From CAZCDS01 sp964497585 (lineage in GTDB: Bacteria > Desulfobacterota > Desulfomonilia > Desulfomonilales > Desulfomonilaceae), in contig CAZCDS010000014.1 of assembly GCA_964497585.1 (NCBI GenBank), positions 57,972 through 121,971 of the forward strand: DNA of 64,000 bases, given 5' to 3'. Under the pieces are notes generated by a model that was not told the DNA's origin, did not search any database, and saw nothing but the letters and a program-made list of their open reading frames with translations. Within the stretch, counting starts at the first letter, position 1. Each line of letters begins with the position of its first letter. This document shows positions 24,484 to 33,937 of the stretch, piece after piece. The position numbers and the translations under genes were made by a program.

Positions 24484-25155
24484 TCACGGTCTGCCGGCCA
24501 GAGTACACAAGGCGTGAACCGTCGCAACCGCCAGCGTGCTTCCGCCGCGACGGCCGGCCACTGCGATGGAGGGGACGTCAAGCGACATCACCTCTTCCTT
24601 GCTCTCTACAACGTGAACGAAGCCGACCGGCATCGCTATCACCAGAGCGGGCCGGACGTCCTCCTCGATAATAAGCCGGCTCAGCTCCATCAGGCCAACC
24701 GGAGCGTTTCCGAAGACCGCGATCCCACCGTCGAGGATCCGGACAGCCTTGCGGACCGCAAAGAGTGACCTCGGAAGGCCCTTTTCCCGTGCCTCCTGCG
24801 AGACATCCTCGTCCGCGACGTGACAGAGAATCCTTTCCCTGCCGTAGTCTCCGTTGACGTTCCGCAGACGAGCGAGGGAGAGTCCGGTTCGAATCATGTT
24901 GGAATCCGCATACAGCGAGCTGCCTGAACGCAACGCTCTGATCCCGGACTCAATGGCGTCACGGGAAAAGCGGACCTGTCCCAGCAGGCCGAAATCCGCG
25001 GTCGTGTGGATCATCCGCCCGATGATTTCCCATTGGGCGGGGGAAAATCCATGCGCAGGCGATTCCTTGTCAATTATTTCCAATGACCGGGTCTCGATAG
25101 CCTGCCCGCTCATGGGGTTTTCGTAGAGATCGTGGATCAATGGTTTGTTTGTCAT
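24484..25155 (-). CDS. cbiC: Cobalt-precorrin-8 methylmutase
   Basis: 223 aa from ATG 25155; an in-frame GTG at 25188 would add 11 residues and cannot be excluded because neither has a well-spaced ribosome site. RMIHTTADFGLLGQVRF holds the catalytic histidine of the CbiC/CobH family, followed by LYADSNMIRTGLS, AVFGNAPVGLMEL, ALVIAMPVGFVHVVESKEE and the C-terminal RGGSTLAVATVHAL. The enzyme moves the C11 methyl to C12, giving cobyrinate. It sits between cbiA and cbiD in pathway-like order. Confidence 0.92.
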   Translation of the reverse strand: MTNKPLIHDLYENPMSGQAIETRSLEIIDKESPAHGFSPAQWEIIGRMIHTTADFGLLGQVRFSRDAIESGIRALRSGSSLYADSNMIRTGLSLARLRNVNGDYGRERILCHVADEDVSQEAREKGLPRSLFAVRKAVRILDGGIAVFGNAPVGLMELSRLIIEEDVRPALVIAMPVGFVHVVESKEEVMSLDVPSIAVAGRRGGSTLAVATVHALCTLAGRP

Positions 25156-25216
25156 TTCCCTGACAGTCCTCGGAGAATAACCGGGCACGGTCCGAAGGGT
25201 GTGAACCTCGAAGACA

Positions 25217-26644
25217 TCACGCTGAAACGCCCGAGCAGACCTCTATGAAGTGCTTCACCGCTTCAGGCCGGGACGCGAAGTGCATGTGAACGTAACTCAC
25301 GAGAACGCGTCCATTTTGATAGCCTTCCGGCACAGCCGCGCCCGACCGTCGGCGCTTAGCCCTGTAGATTGCTTTCCAGGCCGAGTCCTCTGCCGGATCA
25401 TTGAGGAGTTCCGAATAATGGAACTCATGGCCGCGTAGTCGAGAGCCCTTGGCTCCGAAAAGAGAGTCCTCGGCGAGAATCGTCTCAACATAGCCCAATG
25501 ACTTCAGCCGGTCCAGCATTCGCGTCCGTGCAGGGAGTAATCCCACGAGGTTGTGAAGCCTTCCTTCCAAGGTTTCGATGCCCCTGGAAAGGTACATGAG
25601 CCCGCCGCATTCGCCATATATCGGTTTGCCGGTTGCCGCAAAGGCCCGTACGGATTCCAACATGCCTTTGTTGGTGGCCAGTTGTTCCGCAAACTCTTCG
25701 GGATACCCTCCGCCAATGTACAGCGCGTCCAGCCGATGCGGAAGGGTCTGTTCCGCCAGTGGCGAGAAGCGCACAAGCTCACACCCGTGCTCTTCGAGCG
25801 CTTCAAGATTGTCCACGTAGTAGAAGTGAAACGCGGCGTCATAGGCAACGCCCAAGCGGACCTTCCTTCTCCGGATCGAGGGTCCCGACTCCTGCTCGGC
25901 TTCCTGGAGCGGAGCGGCCCTGGCGGCTATTTCCACTAGCGTGCCCACATCCGCGTGGCGTTCCAGCGCTTCGCCGAGCGCGGCAACCGTCTCGGACGTC
26001 AAAATCTGGGAGTCTGCGGTAACCAGCCCCAGGTGTCGGCCCGGCAGTTCCGGGAAGGCTCCGCGAGGGATTGCTCCCACAAGCTCCGGGAGACCCGAGT
26101 ACTCCAGTGCAACAGCCAGCATCTCTCCATGACGTGTCGAGCCGCACCAATTGGCCACGACACCGGCGAGTTCCAGTCCAGGCTCGAACTCATCGTACCC
26201 TTTGACGATCGGTGCAAGGCTCCGGGCAAGACCATGCACGTTCACCACAAGAATCACCGGAGCGTCAAGCCAAAGAGCGGTCTCAGCAGTGCTCCCCTCC
26301 AAGTCGTCGGGGTTCGCGCCGTCGAAGAGTCCCATGACTCCCTCAACGACGGCAATATCCGCGTCCGCGGTACTTCTGATGAAGAGTTGCCGGACATACT
26401 CTCTGTTCGTCATCCAGCCGTCCAGGTTGTAACAGGGCTTCCCCGAGACGATCGAATGGTACGTCGGATCAAGATAATCGGGCCCCACCTTGAAGGTTTG
26501 AACGCGAAGCCCTCTCTTCCGCAAGGCCGAAACCAGGGCCAACGCTACAGACGTCTTTCCGACGCCACTATTCGCGCCGGCTACGACAAGTCTGGGACGG
26601 GATGAAATCAGATTGCCTCCTCGCGAAAAAGGATCCTCCACCAC
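25217..26644 (-). CDS. cbiA: Cobyrinate a,c-diamide synthase
   Basis: 475 aa. The N-terminal synthetase domain has the ATP loop GANSGVGKTSVALAL and FKVGPDYLDPTYHS, EGVMGLFDG; the C-terminal glutaminase domain has the triad cysteine in IYGECGGLMYLSRG and a late HMHFASRP. It amidates the a and c side chains of cobyrinate with glutamine and ATP. The first in-frame start is GTG 26644. However, the best ribosome site, GAGGAGG at 26622-26616, points to CTG 26611 or ATT 26608 just before SSRPRLVVAG, where the family normally begins. It lies 22 bp after cbiB. Confidence 0.93.
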   Translation of the reverse strand: MVEDPFSRGGNLISSRPRLVVAGANSGVGKTSVALALVSALRKRGLRVQTFKVGPDYLDPTYHSIVSGKPCYNLDGWMTNREYVRQLFIRSTADADIAVVEGVMGLFDGANPDDLEGSTAETALWLDAPVILVVNVHGLARSLAPIVKGYDEFEPGLELAGVVANWCGSTRHGEMLAVALEYSGLPELVGAIPRGAFPELPGRHLGLVTADSQILTSETVAALGEALERHADVGTLVEIAARAAPLQEAEQESGPSIRRRKVRLGVAYDAAFHFYYVDNLEALEEHGCELVRFSPLAEQTLPHRLDALYIGGGYPEEFAEQLATNKGMLESVRAFAATGKPIYGECGGLMYLSRGIETLEGRLHNLVGLLPARTRMLDRLKSLGYVETILAEDSLFGAKGSRLRGHEFHYSELLNDPAEDSAWKAIYRAKRRRSGAAVPEGYQNGRVLVSYVHMHFASRPEAVKHFIEVCSGVSA

Positions 26645-26666
26645 ACTGCGATTGTGTGTGCTCCCC

Positions 26667-27632
26667 TCACGTGAACATACCCAAAATTGTCCGTGTCAAC
26701 AGTCTCGCGCTCAAAAGGCCGGCCAGGAACAGTACTGAGGTTACCAGCATCATCGCATTGGCCCGGCGAATATGCTTCGGCTCCGGCTCGGTGCGAGGAT
26801 CCCCGAGCGTCGGCTTGTGGGACGGCTCCCCGCGGTAATAGCTCAGCCCACCGAGTTGCACGCCGAGCGCGCCGGCAAACGCGGCCTCGCATTGCCCTGC
26901 ATTGGGGCTGGGATGCTTGGCGCGGTCCCGGAGGAAGATCCTCCAGGAATCCCTTACCCGCAGGCGCAAGATAGAAGCGGCGACCGGCGCAAGAAGCGCG
27001 GTCAATCTACTGGGGACGAACGCAGCGACGTCGTCCAGCCTCGCGGAAGCCCAACCGAACTCTCGGTATTCCTCGCTCTTGTACCCGAAGGTCGAATCGA
27101 GTGTGCTCACTGCCTTGTACGCCATGATTCCAACCGGTCCGGCGAGAGCGGCAAAGAACAACGGAGCCGTCACGCCGTCCACGACGTTTTCCGCGACGCT
27201 CTCCACGGTCGCACGCACCGCGGCGGCTTCGTCCAATCCGTCAGTGTCGCGGCCGCAGATCATCCCGACTCTGCTGCGTGCCTCTTCAATGTCTCCTCGG
27301 GCGAGCGCCCGCCAGACTGCGTTGCTGTGCTGAGCAAGATCCCGCGCGGCTATCCCCGTGTACATGATGATCACGCCCACTGCCGCTCCTACAAAAGGAT
27401 GAACGTAATTCGCGGCCCTTATGAGGCTCCAGGTGACCACAATGGTGGCGCAAACTACTGTGACACAAGCGACTGTCCCCGCGATTCTGGGAGCCCTGAA
27501 GGCCCGGCGAAGAGGATGCTCGAGAGAAATCGCCAGGCGTCCGATAAGCTTGACGGGATGCGGCAGCCACCGAGGGTCACCGACGATGAGATCCAGGAGC
27601 ACGGCCAGGAGGATCTGATATTCCAGCCTCAT
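26667..27632 (-). CDS. cbiB: Adenosylcobinamide-phosphate synthase
   Basis: 321 aa integral membrane protein. LDLIVGDPRWLPHPVKLIGRL at the N-terminus, RDTDGLDEAAAVRATVESVAENVVDG in parts, APLFFAALAGPVG, YKAVSTLDSTFGYKSEEYREFG and the SPNAGQCEAAFAGALGVQLGG segment are all diagnostic for CbiB/CobD. It condenses adenosylcobyric acid with an aminopropanol (phosphate). Five or so hydrophobic segments are visible. ATG 27632 shares one base with the stop of the CobD-CobQ fusion gene, so the two successive steps are co-translated. Confidence 0.94.
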   Translation of the reverse strand: MRLEYQILLAVLLDLIVGDPRWLPHPVKLIGRLAISLEHPLRRAFRAPRIAGTVACVTVVCATIVVTWSLIRAANYVHPFVGAAVGVIIMYTGIAARDLAQHSNAVWRALARGDIEEARSRVGMICGRDTDGLDEAAAVRATVESVAENVVDGVTAPLFFAALAGPVGIMAYKAVSTLDSTFGYKSEEYREFGWASARLDDVAAFVPSRLTALLAPVAASILRLRVRDSWRIFLRDRAKHPSPNAGQCEAAFAGALGVQLGGLSYYRGEPSHKPTLGDPRTEPEPKHIRRANAMMLVTSVLFLAGLLSARLLTRTILGMFT

Positions 27633-30202
27633 CAGAGACCCATCAAGCGGTAGATTCGGTCAACGTCAATGCCCCGTCGGACCACCTCGGCAAGCCGCTC
27701 AAGAGCCGGTTCCGGATCGTAAATGGCTGAGATCCGGCCGATCGGGGCAAGCCCGCGGCGTACCCGCAATCGGTCCAGAAACCAGCGGCGGAAGCCGTCC
27801 GAGTCGAAGATCCCGTGGACGTACGCGCCCCACATGAGACCATCGGAAGACCTGGCCCCCACCAGGCGCCCGTCGCTCAGCTTTAGAATCGGTTCGACAC
27901 CCTCTGCTTCGGTCACGCCGTGGTGGATCTCGTATCCCCGCACCTCTTCTCCCGCCTCCATGTGCACGGCGGTCGTGCGGGTCAGGGTTTTTTCCTTTGC
28001 CATAACCGTGGCGATCTTCAGGAAACCCAGCCCGTCGATCGTCTCGGCCTCGGACTCAATGTGATACGGATCCGCAATGGTCGTGCCGATCATCTGAAAA
28101 CCGCCGCATATTCCCACAAGTTCGGTCCTGCCTTCCCCGGTGAGCTGCGCGATTCTTTGATCAAGCCCCTTGCGCCGTACGTACCGAAGGTCACCGATGA
28201 CATTCTTGCTTCCGGGAAGGATGATCGCGTCGGGACGGTTGAGGTCATCCGCGGACCGCACCACTCGGACCCGGACGTCGTGCTCGATCCGTAATGCATC
28301 GAAATCCGTAAAATTGGATATGTGAGGAAGATCGATAACCGCGATCTCGACGGAGTCCTCCGAGGGGCGTTTGTCGTCAAAGAAGCCGCTCTTGAAGGTG
28401 ACCGAGTCTTCTTCCGGTAAGCCGTGATCCTGAATAAAGGGGACCGTTCCGAGCACGGGCCTCCCAGCGTGGCGCTCGGTATACTCGAATGCGTCCTTGA
28501 GCAGGTCTTCCTGCCCGCGGAAACGATTCACCACGAAACCCGCAACCAGGGATCGTTCCCATTCGGCCAGAACTTCCATGGTGCCTACGAAGGACGCAAA
28601 AACGCCTCCCCTGTCGATGTCCCCCACGAGGAGGACCTTGGCGCCCGCGTACCGGGCCATGGTCATGTTCACGATATCGTGACTCTTGAGGTTGACTTCG
28701 CCGGGACTGCCCGCGCCTTCGAGGACCATCGCGTCGCATTCCGAGGACAGAGAGTCATACGCGTCACGAACCGCTTCAAATGCCTTCGGCTTGAACCGGA
28801 CGTATTCATCTACGTTCATATTGCCCACGGGCCGTCCCATGACGATTACCTGGCTGCCCGTATCGCTGCTCGGCTTGAGCAGGACCGGGTTCATTCGGAC
28901 ATCCGGTTCCAGGCGGCATGCCTGGGCCTGAACCACCTGCGCACGGCCCATCTCTCCACCGGTCCTCGTAACGAAGGAGTTCAGTGACATATTCTGGGCT
29001 TTGAAGGGCGCGACAGTGAGTCCGTCCTGGAGGAGAATCCTGCAGAAGGCTGCGGTGAGGAGGCTCTTTCCCGCATTGGAACTTGTTCCCTGGAACATGA
29101 TCGCGGGCTTACGCGGCTTACGTTGCGGCCGCTCGGACAATCCGAGGGCTCTTCTCAGGGACCTGAGCAGCCGGGCATTCTCCTCCTCGGTCCGCACCGC
29201 GACCCGGAAGAACCCATTGTCAAGGCCGGTGAAGTTGCCACATACGCGGATTGCGATCCCATCCGCCAGCATGCGATCGGCAAGCTTCACCGCGTCGATG
29301 TCCCCCCGATCGAGCCTTACCAGGCGGAAGTTCGCCGCGCCCGGATAGATCTTGAGACCAGGGATGGATGCCAACTCCTCGTCGAGAAAGCTCCCCTGGT
29401 CTTGGACGAGCCGGCGGCCGCGTTCAAGGTACTCGGTATCCTTGACAGCGTACCGCCCGACTTCCTGTGCCAACCCGTTCACTGACCAGGGAGGTTGAAT
29501 CTCTCGGACGCGGGCTGCGTGCCCCCTGTCCGCTATTGCACACCCGAGCCGGAGCCCGGGAATAGCATAACTTTTCGTCAGGGAGATCAAGACGATCACG
29601 TTGGCAGGCTTGTCAACGGTGAAGCTCGGCGCTCCGTCAGTCAAATCGAGGAATGCCTCGTCTACGATGAACAGCGTGGATGGATTGCGTTCGGCCAGCG
29701 AGAGAAAGGACGCACGATCCAGCGGTACCCCGGTGGGATTGTTCGGATGGCCCACGAAGACAAGTTCGTCACCGGAGAGTCGTGAATCGAGCGCGTCGCA
29801 GTCGAGCACGAAACCCGCTTCTTCTTTGAGCGGAAAGGTCTCGATGGTCAGTCCGGCGAACTCCGAAGCGGTCGCATAGTCCGCGTACGATGGGACCGGA
29901 ATCACCGCGCGGGATGTGCCAAGGGCCTGCGGAATCAGGTAAATCAGCTCGGTCGAGCCGTTCCCAACAAGTATCTGATCGGGTTCCGCCCGAAACCTCT
30001 CTGCGAGAGCTTCCTTGAGGCGCGAGCAGTCCGGATCGGGATAGTGCACCACGTTGCTGAGGGCTGCACTGACCACCGCGCGGAGCCACTCGGGAGGGCC
30101 GAGAGGGTTCATGTTCGCGGAGAAATCGAGGAGTTCTCCATCTCCGATCCCTGCCCGCTCAGCAAGCTTCCGTATGTGCCCCCCATGTTTGAATTCAGTC
30201 AT
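27632..30202 (-). CDS. Fusion of threonine-phosphate decarboxylase (CobD) and cobyric acid synthase (CbiP/CobQ)
   Basis: 856 aa joining two normally separate cobalamin enzymes. Residues about 1-358 are a PLP fold-type I aminotransferase-like protein with [25 protein letters not shown], the lysine motif [14 protein letters not shown] and [12 protein letters not shown], that is, the CobD decarboxylase making aminopropanol phosphate. After a basic linker (RPQRKPRKP) residues about 368-856 are Cob[51 protein letters not shown], then the glutaminase part with [10 protein letters not shown] and AYVHGIFD. CobQ amidates b, d, e and g. The fusion puts the enzyme completing cobyric acid beside the one making the aminopropanol arm, both feeding CbiB encoded next. 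No stop or frameshift lies at the junction. Confidence 0.93.
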   Translation of the reverse strand: MTEFKHGGHIRKLAERAGIGDGELLDFSANMNPLGPPEWLRAVVSAALSNVVHYPDPDCSRLKEALAERFRAEPDQILVGNGSTELIYLIPQALGTSRAVIPVPSYADYATASEFAGLTIETFPLKEEAGFVLDCDALDSRLSGDELVFVGHPNNPTGVPLDRASFLSLAERNPSTLFIVDEAFLDLTDGAPSFTVDKPANVIVLISLTKSYAIPGLRLGCAIADRGHAARVREIQPPWSVNGLAQEVGRYAVKDTEYLERGRRLVQDQGSFLDEELASIPGLKIYPGAANFRLVRLDRGDIDAVKLADRMLADGIAIRVCGNFTGLDNGFFRVAVRTEEENARLLRSLRRALGLSERPQRKPRKPAIMFQGTSSNAGKSLLTAAFCRILLQDGLTVAPFKAQNMSLNSFVTRTGGEMGRAQVVQAQACRLEPDVRMNPVLLKPSSDTGSQVIVMGRPVGNMNVDEYVRFKPKAFEAVRDAYDSLSSECDAMVLEGAGSPGEVNLKSHDIVNMTMARYAGAKVLLVGDIDRGGVFASFVGTMEVLAEWERSLVAGFVVNRFRGQEDLLKDAFEYTERHAGRPVLGTVPFIQDHGLPEEDSVTFKSGFFDDKRPSEDSVEIAVIDLPHISNFTDFDALRIEHDVRVRVVRSADDLNRPDAIILPGSKNVIGDLRYVRRKGLDQRIAQLTGEGRTELVGICGGFQMIGTTIADPYHIESEAETIDGLGFLKIATVMAKEKTLTRTTAVHMEAGEEVRGYEIHHGVTEAEGVEPILKLSDGRLVGARSSDGLMWGAYVHGIFDSDGFRRWFLDRLRVRRGLAPIGRISAIYDPEPALERLAEVVRRGIDVDRIYRLMGL

Positions 30203-30280
30203 GGTGCAGAAAGTCTTTCCGAGGAGACTATCGGGGAAGGCGTCTTGGAAAAAAGAGCCTTCCGCACGTTCTTCACCTTT

Positions 30281-31345
30281 CTACCGTTCGGCCTCCGATA
30301 CCGCAGCCTCTTCGAAGGTGGCCACCTCGGTCAGGATTCTCACGGCTGATTCTACCAGACTCATGGCAAGAGCAGCACCGGTTCCTTCACCGAGTCGCAT
30401 ATCGAGATCGAGGAGCGGTTTCTTCCCGAGGTGTTCCAGAGCTATCCTGTGGCCCTGTTCAACGCTTCGATGGGCCGCAATCATGTACTCCGCGGAGAAG
30501 GGCGCCAGACCGTGTGCGATGAGCGCTCCCGCGGTGGAAATGAACCCGTCGATGAGTACGGGTTTGCGCATTGCCGCCGCGCCAAGGATCAGGCCGGCGA
30601 TCCCTCCAATCTCGAAGCCACCGACCTTGGCAAGGACATCCAAGGCATCCGAGGCGTCCGGTTTGTTCGTCTCCAGAATCCGCTCTATCACCGATATCTT
30701 ATGAGCATACTGCTCGTCGTCGACCCCTGTGCCCCTTCCGGTGACATCAGCCGGGGAGCCTCCCGTGATCGCTGCGACGATCGCGCTGCTCGGAGTCGTA
30801 TTCCCGATCCCCATGTCACCCGTTCCGAAAAGGTCCGCGGAGTCCCCGAGTTCCTGGGCGACCTCTATGCCGGCCTCGATGCTCCGGACGGCTTCTTGAC
30901 GGCTCATTGCAGGCCCCGCGGCCATGTTTGCGGTTCCCGGCGCGACCTTCTTGGGGATGACAACTCCCTGATCGTACAGGTCCGTCAAGTCACCCGCAAC
31001 CCCCATGTCTACCACGACAACGTCTGCGTCAACCACCCGGGAAATCGCATTGATGCCCGCTCCTCCGTTGACGAAGTTGGCCACCATTTGGACGGTAACT
31101 TCCTTGGGGTACTTGCTCACTCCCTCGGCGGTGATTCCGTGGTCACCGGCCATCACTACGACAACTCTCCGGTCCACACGCGGCCGTATGGAACCCGTTA
31201 TCCCGGCGAGCTCCAGGGCCAGATCCATCAACCGCCCCAGAGCCCAATGGGGCATGGTCAATTGATCGAGCCGTGCACGAGCGCTCGCCACCACGGCCTC
31301 ATCCAAGGGTTTGATTCTTCCGATTGTCTCGTCCAGTAAACTCAT
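30281..31345 (-). CDS. cobT: Nicotinate-nucleotide--dimethylbenzimidazole phosphoribosyltransferase
   Basis: 354 aa from ATG 31345; a longer open frame has no homology. VMAGDHGITAEGVSKYP, VANFVNGGAGINAI, VVVVDMGVAGDL, LFGTGDMGIGNTTPSSAI, VLIDGFISTAGAL and the LDLDMRLGEGTGAALAM region are classical CobT motifs, including the C-terminal catalytic-glutamate area. It activates the lower-ligand base as alpha-ribazole phosphate. It is the first gene of the minus-strand cobalamin block and lies 78 bp before the CobD-CobQ gene. CobU, CobS and CobC, the remaining nucleotide-loop enzymes, are not in the window. Confidence 0.94.
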   Translation of the reverse strand: MSLLDETIGRIKPLDEAVVASARARLDQLTMPHWALGRLMDLALELAGITGSIRPRVDRRVVVVMAGDHGITAEGVSKYPKEVTVQMVANFVNGGAGINAISRVVDADVVVVDMGVAGDLTDLYDQGVVIPKKVAPGTANMAAGPAMSRQEAVRSIEAGIEVAQELGDSADLFGTGDMGIGNTTPSSAIVAAITGGSPADVTGRGTGVDDEQYAHKISVIERILETNKPDASDALDVLAKVGGFEIGGIAGLILGAAAMRKPVLIDGFISTAGALIAHGLAPFSAEYMIAAHRSVEQGHRIALEHLGKKPLLDLDMRLGEGTGAALAMSLVESAVRILTEVATFEEAAVSEAER

Positions 31346-31677
31346 ATTCCTCGCTTCTTCAGTCAGATTGGCCCGAGCGGGAACCGGAAGAGACGGCCCC
31401 GTACGCGCGACTCTTCGGACGCGCATACATGCGCTGCTCCCCCAGCACAATCTGCGAGCGTAAAGCATGAGCGTTGAATTGTCACGCAGATTCTTGAGCA
31501 GGAAAATGGGATCAAATGGAGACTGATGCCGAGAACAATGGTACATAACGAATAGGCCCAGGCACGAACGCACGTCCCCACTGTGCCGCTTCTCTGCACT
31601 TCATTGGGCTCGCGGAGCGATGCCGTACGTTCTCTGCTGCGGGTCGATTAGGCTGGCTCGGGACAAAGGCAGTTACC
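31346..31677. other. Divergent intergenic region between cobT and the ICMT-like gene
   Basis: About 330 bases. No cobalamin riboswitch core (GCCACTG) can be found before cobT, unlike cbiK. I see no clear promoter. Confidence 0.5.
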
Positions 31678-32277
31678 ATGGAAACCGTCGCGTACTATCT
31701 GGCGTTGATGACCGTCGTGGCCCTCCCGCCGGGCCTCCTTTTCTGGTTTCTGATCCATCCCTTCGCTCGATGGTGGCGTAGAATCGGGCCGGTGCCGACT
31801 TACCTGATCGTTGGCGCGGTTTTGGTGAGTATCGGAATATTCCTCTTCCGCATTCGTGAGCCGCTGCTCCGGGTCAGATTCGGCGTCAGCCCGCTTCTGG
31901 TTGCACTCGCGGCCCTTGCGTTTCTGGTTCAGGCATACCTGGGCTTCGAGCGATTCAGGCGTCTGAGAACCTCGACGCAGCTCGGGTGGCCCGAGCTCGT
32001 CAAGGACGGGAGTACGAAAACGCTCGTGACCCAAGGCATCTACAGCCGGGTGCGCCACCCCCGGTATCTGGAAATCGGGTTCGGTCTGTTGGGCATCGCG
32101 CTCTTCACCAACTACTTCGCGGTGTACGTCCTCTTTGGTCTCTCCATCCCCGTGCTTTACCTGATCGTGATCATCGAGGAACGAGAACTGAGGGCCCGAT
32201 TCGGGGAGCCCTACGAGGAGTATTGTCTCAGAGTGCCGCGTTTCATTCCGAGGTTCCGCCCAAGAAATTCCGATTAA
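31678..32277 (+). CDS. Isoprenylcysteine carboxyl methyltransferase-like membrane protein
   Basis: 199 aa with four to five membrane segments (about 6-28, 40-58, 70-90, 130-165). The C-terminal third carries the ICMT/PEMT signature: LVTQGIYSRVRHPRYLEIGFGLLG, then IVIIEERELRARFGEPYEEYCLRVPRFIPR, which bind SAM at the membrane. Bacterial members methylate small lipophilic or carboxyl substrates; some are linked to isoprenoid or phospholipid modification. It is alone on the plus strand between minus-strand blocks. ATG 31678 has AAAGG upstream. Substrate unknown. Confidence 0.8.
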   Translation: METVAYYLALMTVVALPPGLLFWFLIHPFARWWRRIGPVPTYLIVGAVLVSIGIFLFRIREPLLRVRFGVSPLLVALAALAFLVQAYLGFERFRRLRTSTQLGWPELVKDGSTKTLVTQGIYSRVRHPRYLEIGFGLLGIALFTNYFAVYVLFGLSIPVLYLIVIIEERELRARFGEPYEEYCLRVPRFIPRFRPRNSD

Positions 32278-32412
32278 CGCTCTCCCCGTTTTTGGGTCAT
32301 GATCGCGGCTCGTCCAAAGCCGGCCGCCCGAGTGTCGGAAGGGTCAGACAGGGAAGCTCGCTCCTGATCAGGCTGCCGGGGTAATCTACAACGGCCGGCA
32401 CGGGGTCGGATA

Positions 32413-32718
32413 TCAATGCTTGTCGAAATCATCCTGGGAAGACGGCAGATTCCCTTGGATCATTTCTTTGAGCGTTCCCACCACTGCATCCTCCTCGCCC
32501 AGGACCGCAATGAGTGAGAGGACCGCCCGTCCGAGCGTGCCGTCGCATATCGTCTGAATCTCACGCCTCACCTCTTCAGGGAGCGCTTTGTACTGCCTGA
32601 GCAAGTTGCCGGACCACTTCGGAAGATAGCTCGGATCCATGGCCGGGTTGCGATACACGTATCCCTCAAAGGCTCCTGCGCTTGCAGCGAAATCATAGAG
32701 TTCAGAGTATATTCCCAT
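32413..32718 (-). CDS. Small conserved-looking protein of unknown function
   Basis: 101 aa from ATG 32718, which has GGAGGTG 7 bases upstream. The N-terminus, GIYSELYDFAASAGAFEGYVY, is aromatic-rich; the rest is helical and acidic (ALPEEVRREIQTICDG, LGEEDAVVGTLKEMI). One cysteine, no signal peptide, no membrane segment. It follows the riboflavin kinase-HAD gene by 76 bp on the same strand and may be its operon partner. I do not recognise the family, but the strong ribosome site and regular composition argue that it is real. Confidence 0.6.
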   Translation of the reverse strand: MGIYSELYDFAASAGAFEGYVYRNPAMDPSYLPKWSGNLLRQYKALPEEVRREIQTICDGTLGRAVLSLIAVLGEEDAVVGTLKEMIQGNLPSSQDDFDKH

Positions 32719-32794
32719 CAGATGCACCTCCGCTTTGTGCCCAGTGCCCGGGACCAACCTGGGCGTGGGCGTTCATGTGACATTGATCGAACCA

Positions 32795-33844
32795 TCATTC
32801 GAGATTCAGAATCGTTGGGATATCCGACACGTGGTCCACCAACGCGGTGGGCGACTCAGCGTCGAATTGCCGGTGACTCGCAAGACCGGTCATCACGCCG
32901 ATCGTCAGCGTTCCCGCGGCCCTGCCCGCGCGCACGTCGAGCAGCGCGTCCCCGATGGTGATCGCTTCGTCCGGTGGGATCCCCATTCTCCGAAGGCATT
33001 CGAGGATCCCGTCCGGCGCCGGTTTGCGCGGAAAACCATCGTCCCGGGTGATGATCGCCTGGAAATGGTCAACAAGCGAGTTCTCCTCAAGCGGCCGCAG
33101 GGAACTTAGGGGAGAATCCGTGACCAGACCGAGTTTGATCCCGCGGTCCGCCAGCACTGCCAGCACCCGATCCACTTCGGGCAGCGGCTTGACCTGGGCA
33201 AGCGCTTTCATGAAATCCCCGCGGAATCGCTTTTTGAGCTGAGGTATCTTGTCCTCACGATCCGGTAGGTCCATGGGGATCACGCGGTCCCAGGCGCCGA
33301 TTCCCTCGGACAGAGGTTCCAGCACTTCTTTTCGGGTTATGTCGATTCCCGCCTCAGCGAGGCCCTCCTTGAACACGGTGAAGTAGACCTCGATGGAGTT
33401 TGTCAGCGTTCCGTCCAGATCGAAAACCACGCCTCTGATCTTTCTCTCATGCCAGATCAAGGGGCAATCGGTGATCGTGACCTCGTCACCGTCAGCAAGG
33501 CTCAACGCGGACTTGATGTGACGGGCTGCGATGATTTCTATCACGTCCTTGCCGTGGATTCGTACGTCTTCGCTAGGAAAGACAGCGGCTGCCGGGATCC
33601 CTTCCACCCAGACCCGCTTGAAGCCTGCTGCACAGAATTCGGGGTTGTCCGGATGAATCTCGAAATCCTTTTCGGAAAAAAGCGCTTCGAGATCGTCGAT
33701 CCCTTCAGAGGAGACGCGCACGTTGAGCGTTCCGGGGAACGGCTTGAACCCCATGGCCTTGTCGAATTGTTCAACGACCCAGTCGAGGCTCGTAAAGAAG
33801 GCGCCCTTTCCCGCGCCGCGCTCGATTTGCCCGGTTATCTCCAT
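32795..33844 (-). CDS. CTP-dependent riboflavin kinase-like domain (DUF120) fused to a HAD phosphatase
   Basis: 349 aa with two domains. Residues 1-130 match the archaeal RibK/DUF120 family: GQIERGAGKGAFFTSL, GFKPFPGTLNVRV (substrate loop with PFPGTLN), FKRVWVEGIPAAAVFP, VIEIIAARHIKSAL and LADGDEVTI. Residues about 136-349 are a HAD hydrolase with VVFDLDGTLTNS (nucleophile Asp142, Asp144), LVTDSP, PRKPAPDGIL and IGDALLDVRAG. RibK makes FMN from riboflavin with CTP; the HAD part may dephosphorylate FMN, CMP products or another phosphate ester. A kinase and a phosphatase in one chain is unusual. Start ATG 33844 with AAGGGGAG. A flavin-binding reductase lies upstream on the same strand. Confidence 0.85.
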   Translation of the reverse strand: MEITGQIERGAGKGAFFTSLDWVVEQFDKAMGFKPFPGTLNVRVSSEGIDDLEALFSEKDFEIHPDNPEFCAAGFKRVWVEGIPAAAVFPSEDVRIHGKDVIEIIAARHIKSALSLADGDEVTITDCPLIWHERKIRGVVFDLDGTLTNSIEVYFTVFKEGLAEAGIDITRKEVLEPLSEGIGAWDRVIPMDLPDREDKIPQLKKRFRGDFMKALAQVKPLPEVDRVLAVLADRGIKLGLVTDSPLSSLRPLEENSLVDHFQAIITRDDGFPRKPAPDGILECLRRMGIPPDEAITIGDALLDVRAGRAAGTLTIGVMTGLASHRQFDAESPTALVDHVSDIPTILNLE

Positions 33845-33937
33845 GGCTCCCCTTTCACAATGGTTCTCCCAAAAGCTCCCCGGTGTCGGCCAAGTATGCC
33901 CTCGGCCCTGACCTAGGATTGGAAACCGCCGCCAAAG

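Noticed and set aside
31346..31677. Possible second cobalamin riboswitch before cobT
   Set aside because: None of the conserved blocks (GCCACTG, GGGAAGGC, AGACCTGGC) occurs on the relevant strand.
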